Shown piece after piece: positions 59,058-64,000 of a stretch of 64,000 nucleotides of DNA (position 1 is its first letter; each line of letters begins with the position of its first letter). A program made the translations under genes and the position numbers. Source of the DNA: Rhodeus uyekii. Taxonomy: Eukaryota > Chordata > Actinopteri > Cypriniformes > Acheilognathidae. Under the pieces are notes generated by a model. It made no database searches and was not told the origin of the DNA. It worked only from the letters and a program-made list of their open reading frames with translations. The stretch covers positions 518,165 through 582,164 of the forward strand of contig JAWRVZ010000289.1 of NCBI GenBank assembly GCA_037043235.1, in the 5' to 3' direction.

Positions 59058-59790
59058 CAGTAATACCTCGGTTTATGAGTGACTTTGTATTGAGCAAATC
59101 GGTGTATTGTATCTGTGTACGAGCATTGTTTCGGAGTGAGAGATAATTTTTACCTCTTCCACGCGCATTTTTGTGTGGAAAGGTCCTAACGCTCAGCATC
59201 TTCATGCGCATTTTTACTGTAAATATCGTAATGACAGTCTCTCATAAAGCCCATCAGCCCTTCACTCGTTCATTCTCTCAGCGTCGCTCGGTTTAGTTGC
59301 ATCATTCACCACAGTGATACTTTTATAAGTGATTTACAGCGGTTTTACCTCCTGTTGTTCATATTAATAGTGATCGCTATTGTTCACGTAGTGAAATATA
59401 TACGTACAGTACAGCATATAGACAATGACCTCAAGATGAGTAAGAAAGAAGGGATGAAATTCTCCCTGTTAGCAGTAAAACCCTCCTCTCGTCTCCTTCA
59501 CGCCAGCAGCGACGCTACTCAAAGATAAAGTGCACGTTACAGTAAATTGTCATGTATTTTTAGAGTTTAATTGTCAATTATTAATTAGTACTTATACGAG
59601 ATCTTAATGGTTATAATTTTAACTGTAATAGGTTAAAACCCCAAAAATATTTAAAATGGGCATTTATGGTCGTGTGGAACGAATCGAGTGATTTTTAGTG
59701 TATTCTTATAGGGAAAATTGTTTTGGTGTACGAGCATTTTGAGTTACGAGCTCCTGGAACGAATTAAACTCGTAAACCGAGGAATTACTG
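59058..59790 (-). mobile_element. Tigger-like MITE, copy 3
   Basis: 733 bp, opposite in orientation to copies 1 and 2, with ends cagtaatacctcggtttatg and cgtaaaccgaggaattactg. TA precedes the left end; the right flank is CA. The MSKKEGMKFSL peptide reads on the + strand near 59437-59470, followed by LLAVKPSSRLLHAS. Confidence 0.8.
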
Positions 59791-60406
59791 CATAGGCTAC
59801 AACGTGGCTGAAGGCGCTCTGGGGTAAAAGGTGCTTTTGACTTTATTCTTTTAAGCCACTAGATTTACACCTTTCTAAACAACAGATTTTAATGATGCAT
59901 GTGGAAATCTGGCGGATACTTGACACGAACCGCAACGCCAACCTGATTCTGCATTCATTTGATGTAATATTTAATGTTGGAATATTAATGCTTTATTTAA
60001 TGCTAGCACATGAGAATCTATATTTTGAGACAGGTTTTTTTAGAGTATGGTATTTGGGGTAAACGTCGGGGTGAAAGGCACCATAATAAACCGCCGGCCG
60101 ACTTCTCCATTTGTTGACAAGACATGTGTCAGATTCAGATATCAATATCAAATCAGGTGTTCACCTTAGAGATTATTCACCTAATACAGTATTTATAATG
60201 TGAACATCTTATTTAAAGAATATATTAATCATATTATATGATGAAAACCATTTATTTGTTACTTTATTTGTATTTATTTGTTTATTTGTTAATGCTTTCA
60301 GAGTCATTTAGTTTCTGCATATTTAACATGAACATATTTTAATGACATTATATTTATTAATTGTAAAGTTGTACAAACTTTTTGTTTTGAACATGTTAAC
60401 TTAGAT
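59791..60406. other. fgfr1 intron 10, unassigned
   Basis: AT-rich intron DNA with no recognised element. Confidence 0.4.
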
Positions 60407-60692
60407 CAGTGTTTTTCAACCTTTTTTGAGCCAAGGTACATTTTATAATTGAATGACACACTAACAACCAAAAATGTAAAAAAATGAAACTCTGTCGCCT
60501 ATATTAACAATACACAGTCATTCTTATCAAAGTGTCTTGAATGGGAATTAAATAAACACAAAGAAGAAAGTCTTTTATGATGAATTAGTTTTCAAAAAAC
60601 GTTTTTTAGTCCAATCAGGTGAAATGGAATAATTTCCCACGGCACACCTGACGATCTCTCCCGCGATCTATCACAGCGGTTGAAAAACACTG
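60407..60692. mobile_element. hAT-type MITE with 8-bp duplication
   Basis: 286 bp with ends CAGTGTTTTTCAACC and GGTTGAAAAACACTG, flanked by acttagat (60399-60406) and acttagac (60693-60700), a 7-of-8 match. This is the standard hAT arrangement. Non-coding. Confidence 0.85.
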
Positions 60693-61148
60693 ACTTAGAC
60701 ATTATAAAAACATTATTTTAGCTAAAGTATTTGCATCAATACTGTGATCTTTTGCCCCGTGTGTCTGTGGGGTAAAAGGCTCAGCTCTCCACCTCATACA
60801 TTTATAAGATTTTTAAACATACAAACCACTATACGTTTTTTTCTGCAGTCATAGACTATGAGAGGAAAGAAAAGCACGTTTTCCCGAGGGCTTGCCTTTT
60901 GCCCGATGTACCCTAATGCCGAATTTAAAGGAGAATTCAAATGTAAAACTTCATGCTGAGCTCATTTTCGACAGAATGCTGGTTCATATCATTTCTGTTT
61001 TTCTTGATGTTTGTTGTGTACTGTCTCTCTGCATCCGTGTCTGTCGATGCCCCCCGAGCAAGTAACTCGCACACACGCTTCCAGTCTTCATACGAGTGTC
61101 TCTGCGGCTGCGTTGTGTGGAGAGTAAGTTTGAAGTGTTTCCGTGCAG

Positions 61149-61294
61149 GTGTCTGTGGACTCCAGCTCATCCATGCACTCGGGTGGGATGCTGGTCCGGC
61201 CTTCGCGCCTGTCCTCCAGCGGCTCCCCTATGCTCTCAGGGGTCTCCGAGTACGAGCTGCCGCAGGACCCGCGCTGGGAGGTTCACAGAGACAG
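61149..61294 (+). CDS. fgfr1: fgfr1 exon 11: juxtamembrane region
   Basis: This exon encodes VSVDSSSSMHSGGMLVRPSR, then LSSSGSPMLSGVSEYELPQD and PRWEVHR, leading into the kinase N-lobe. The YELP tyrosine is the usual juxtamembrane site of the family. It is 146 nt, phase 0 to 2, acceptor ccgtgcag, donor acag/gtagcg. No Val-Thr pair is contributed from this side either. Confidence 0.94.
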
Positions 61295-62079
61295 GTAGCG
61301 CACACATCGCACTCAGCATCCACTAACTGCAGATGCATGTACTAGGGGTTGCACAGCAGTCGACTTTAAGCTTGATCATGACCTATACAGGGATAAGAAA
61401 TCTGTGAAATTCACTTTTACGCTCCATTTCCAACAGTTAAAATGACATGTGGATGCAAACTCCGAGAGCCAGGATGTGTTTGACTATTGCATGAATGCTC
61501 AGAATTGATATGGTGAATGCATATGTTAAACCGTTTATTGTGCACATAATTTAATCGCTGTTCTAAACTTCTGCATTGTATAAACACACACACACACACA
61601 CAGACGGACAGTAGCTCACACGGCACGTTACTGAATCATTCAGTAGCACGTAAATGTGCTGTCAACACGGTTCTGTGTTTTATCAGTAAAATAGCTGAGA
61701 GATTGAAAAGTTCAAGCATGTATTTCATAGCTAAAACCCAGAGAGTAGAATTAATTCACACGCAATCACGCTCTCAATAATGCATTGATATCAGTTTCTG
61801 GGAATCCTCCTGATTCAGATCGAGCATAAATCAGTGAGAAATATAAGACCCAAAGGCAAAAGAACATTTGGAGCAATAGCCTTGTGTGCAGCGCCGTGTC
61901 ATATGCCATAATGCACAAGGAGACCTCGTGCTCATTTGTTCATTTAATGAACGCTTGACGTCATTGTGTAATGTAGACTTTTTTTAAATCAGACGCTGTT
62001 CAACCCGTAGCATATACGTGCAGAAATGGCCGTGTGAAGTGTCAGTGATTGATTGTGTGTGTGTGTGTGTGTGTCTCAG
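61295..62079. other. fgfr1 intron 11 with CA and TG repeats
   Basis: 785-bp intron. A (CA)n run lies at 61585-61602 and a (TG)10 run at 62054-62074 directly before the exon 12 acceptor. Nothing else is recognised. Confidence 0.6.
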
Positions 62080-62201
62080 GCTGGTTCTGGGGAAGCCGCT
62101 TGGAGAGGGCTGCTTTGGGCAGGTGATGATGGCTGAAGCTATGGGCATGGATAAAGACAAACCCAGTCGAATCACCAAAGTGGCTGTCAAGATGCTCAAA
62201 T
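62080..62201 (+). CDS. fgfr1: fgfr1 exon 12: kinase N-lobe with glycine loop and ATP lysine
   Basis: This exon encodes LVLGKPLGEGCFGQVMMAEA, with the ATP-binding glycine loop GEGCFG, and ends with the beta-3 lysine in KVAVKMLK. It is 122 nt, phase 2 to 1, donor aaat/gtaagt. Its acceptor is unusual: the normal pyrimidine tract is replaced by a TG dinucleotide repeat directly before tctcag. Confidence 0.95.
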
Positions 62202-62852
62202 GTAAGTGTGTGTGTGGAAAAAGGGAAGTACGCCAGCAAACTCTATGTGGAGTTCAGCATCTCATGAGGAATCTGATGGTCCGCTGAGCTTTCGTCTGTT
62301 TTCCTGAAGCTCTGTTATTTGAGCGCTGGTGTCACATACCGTACCGCCGTAGCAGCTCATTTATTCTGATTCCCATCCTCTCCTCAAACACTCTGACAGT
62401 GACACGGAGCGCTTCGTGCATCACTGTTATATTTATTATTACTTATTTTACTTTCTGAAATATTATTACTTCTACTTATTATATATCCATTAGTTGCCAA
62501 GTCAACATTTCACAAACACTTCTGATTCTTTCTAAATGTATTGTAGTAATCAACTCTGTAAGCCACATTTGGTGGTGGCACCAAAATATTAACAGCGGTC
62601 AAAATCAAAATATATATATATATACTTCTAAAAAAAATAATACTTACATTAAGAAATGACACTTAAATCAAACATTGCATCTCAGTGAATGAAATATTCA
62701 ATTTGAAAAATGTGTTTATATACATTCTGTAATTTGTTAAGAACAAAATTCTTTCATTTGCACTAATCACTTGTGCTTTCTAATTGGATCCCTAAAGTTG
62801 AATTGACTTGCTGTCACACTGTGATGGTTAAGTGTTCCTTCAATTCTATTGA

Positions 62853-62891
<39 letters not shown>

Positions 62892-63861
62892 ATATATTAG
62901 GATGTCCAACTTTAACACATGCTATTAATTCACAATCCTTAATTTAATGCAAGTAAATAAAAAACATTAAATTGCCTCAATGTAATTTACATCACGCAGT
63001 TAGATGTTCTTAGAAGTGTATCATATTGAGTATCTACTATAGTGCATGTGCCTTTAACCCTGCTAGGGGGTTATTTCTATTCTAACCCTTTAACCCGATC
63101 TCGCTTCTCTGTTTGTGATCAGATCATGTTAAGCTGCTAAACTCCTGAAAGTTTTCAGTCTAATAATCCATTAAGCAAATGCATTCAAACAATCGGTCCA
63201 AAACAGCGCTAATGTGAAGAAAACACCAGGCGGATTACATCAGAGAAGGCAGAAAGACACGCGATATTAACAATAACAACACTTCGCTGCATCGCTCCGT
63301 TTCCAATACTAATGCAAAATAAATCGAATCTGTCTCGTAGGTTCATAGTTGAATTGAAAGGTTATAAGGGCGTCTTAACAAATATTTGTTTAGCTTGACC
63401 ACTTATGAACCAATTCGATAGATTAATTGGTGAAACAAACTTTCAGACTTGAATTCTTCAAACTTGATTCGTTCATTAACATCTGACTCACTGAACTATA
63501 ATGCGTCATACATGGACCGTATTATTCTCAAAAGCATTATAAATTATAATAAAACCGCAATTGAATTACCCTAAAAAAGAGATCTATTTTCCTGAACTCG
63601 TACACAGTTATTCAATGCACAGTATTCTATAGAAAATCCCAGTATCGTCATATTATCTAATAAAATCAATTATCATGCTACATTATTTTCTACCGAGAAT
63701 TTAGTTTAACTGGGAAATGCATTTGATTATGTTCTGAAAGCTTTTCATGTCAGCGTCTTGAATGTTAAGGGAAACCTGTTTGTCCCTTACGGCTGAGAGG
63801 TTGAAGTTTCGTGACCTGTCATACTAAGATATATGTGTGTTCATCAATATTGCTTTCATAG
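62202..63861. other. fgfr1 intron 12 with TA and TG microsatellites
   Basis: AT-rich intron with (TA)n at 62611-62623 and (TG)n at 62857-62889. No transposon or gene is recognised. Confidence 0.5.
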
Positions 63862-63972
63862 CCGACGCCACAGAGAAGGACCTGTCAGATCTCATCTCCG
63901 AGATGGAAATGATGAAGATTATTGGCAAACACAAGAACATCATCAACTTGCTGGGGGCCTGCACACAAGACG
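63862..63972 (+). CDS. fgfr1: fgfr1 exon 13: kinase alpha-C helix region
   Basis: This exon encodes SDATEKDLSDLISEMEMMK, with the alpha-C glutamate that pairs with the beta-3 lysine, and then IIGKHKNIINLLGACTQDG, ending at the hinge side of the N-lobe. It is 111 nt, phase 1 to 1, acceptor ctttcatag, donor acg/gtgagt. It is the last exon in the window. Confidence 0.95.
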
Positions 63973-64000
63973 GTGAGTAAAGGAGGAATTAAAAAGGTTG

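Larger units (their letters stand above)
13000..64000 (+). other. fgfr1: fgfr1 gene (partial, 3' end outside window)
   Basis: This is a receptor tyrosine kinase for fibroblast growth factors, acting at the plasma membrane and signalling through FRS2-MAPK, PLC-gamma and PI3K. Thirteen exons are visible: non-coding exon 1, signal-peptide exon 2, D1 exon 3, acid-box exon 4, D2 exons 5-6, D3 exons IIIa, IIIb and IIIc, transmembrane exon 10, juxtamembrane exon 11 and kinase exons 12-13. Phases run 1,1,1,0,1,0,(IIIb or IIIc)1,0,2,1,1 and are consistent throughout. With IIIc the coding part in the window is 1642 nt, or 547 codons; with IIIb it is 3 nt longer. FGFR1 is favoured over its paralogues by the D2 start (KKLHAVPASKTVKFRC) and by KSDATEKDLSDLISEM in the kinase. 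The rest of the kinase domain, including the catalytic and activation loops, and the C-tail lie beyond 64000. The a versus b paralogue is inferred as fgfr1a-like from overall resemblance only. Confidence 0.95.

Noticed and set aside
1..64000. CRISPR arrays, operons, riboswitches, bacterial terminators
   Set aside because: The window is vertebrate nuclear DNA; no regularly spaced short repeats with unique spacers or compact gene clusters were seen.

Overview
The window is teleost fish DNA, probably from a cypriniform or other ostariophysan. It holds one real host gene, the 5' two thirds of a fibroblast growth factor receptor 1 gene on the + strand, in a repeat-rich landscape. The receptor is identified by its exon-by-exon protein: signal peptide, Ig domain D1, acid box, D2, IIIa plus alternative IIIb and IIIc halves of D3, transmembrane segment, juxtamembrane segment and the first two kinase exons. 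Kinase residues KSDATEKDLSDLISEMEMM point to FGFR1 rather than FGFR2, 3 or 4. It most resembles teleost fgfr1a, but the a/b paralogue call is not certain. The species is not determined.

Layout. 1-13000 is upstream intergenic DNA: LTR-like repeats, a decayed DIRS gag-like fragment, a decayed L2-type LINE (minus strand), a Tigger-like DNA transposon and short MITEs. 13000-13646 is a CpG-rich promoter and non-coding exon 1. Intron 1 (13647-22109) carries tRNA-derived SINEs, fold-back elements and a hAT-like element split by a Tigger-like MITE. Exon 2 (22110-22263) carries the start codons. Intron 2 (22264-40329) is 18 kb. It holds a 19-bp minisatellite inside a Tigger-like element and a Harbinger-like element whose halves are separated by a structurally complete DIRS retrotransposon (gag, RT/RNase H, tyrosine recombinase, inverted terminal repeats, internal complementary region). 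Exons 3-13 follow between 40330 and 63972, with further hAT, Tigger-like, Harbinger-like and DIRS fragments between them. The gene runs off the right edge inside the kinase domain.

All receptor exons have AG acceptors, GT donors and matching phases, so the gene looks intact over 547 codons (IIIc form). The points of most interest are how repeats meet splicing. A 497-bp Harbinger-type MITE ends 36 bp before the exon for D1. A TG dinucleotide repeat fills the place of the polypyrimidine tract of the first kinase exon. Three TGCATG motifs lie between the IIIb and IIIc exons. The second donor that makes the Val-Thr juxtamembrane isoform is absent. No bacterial-type system, CRISPR array or second host gene was seen.
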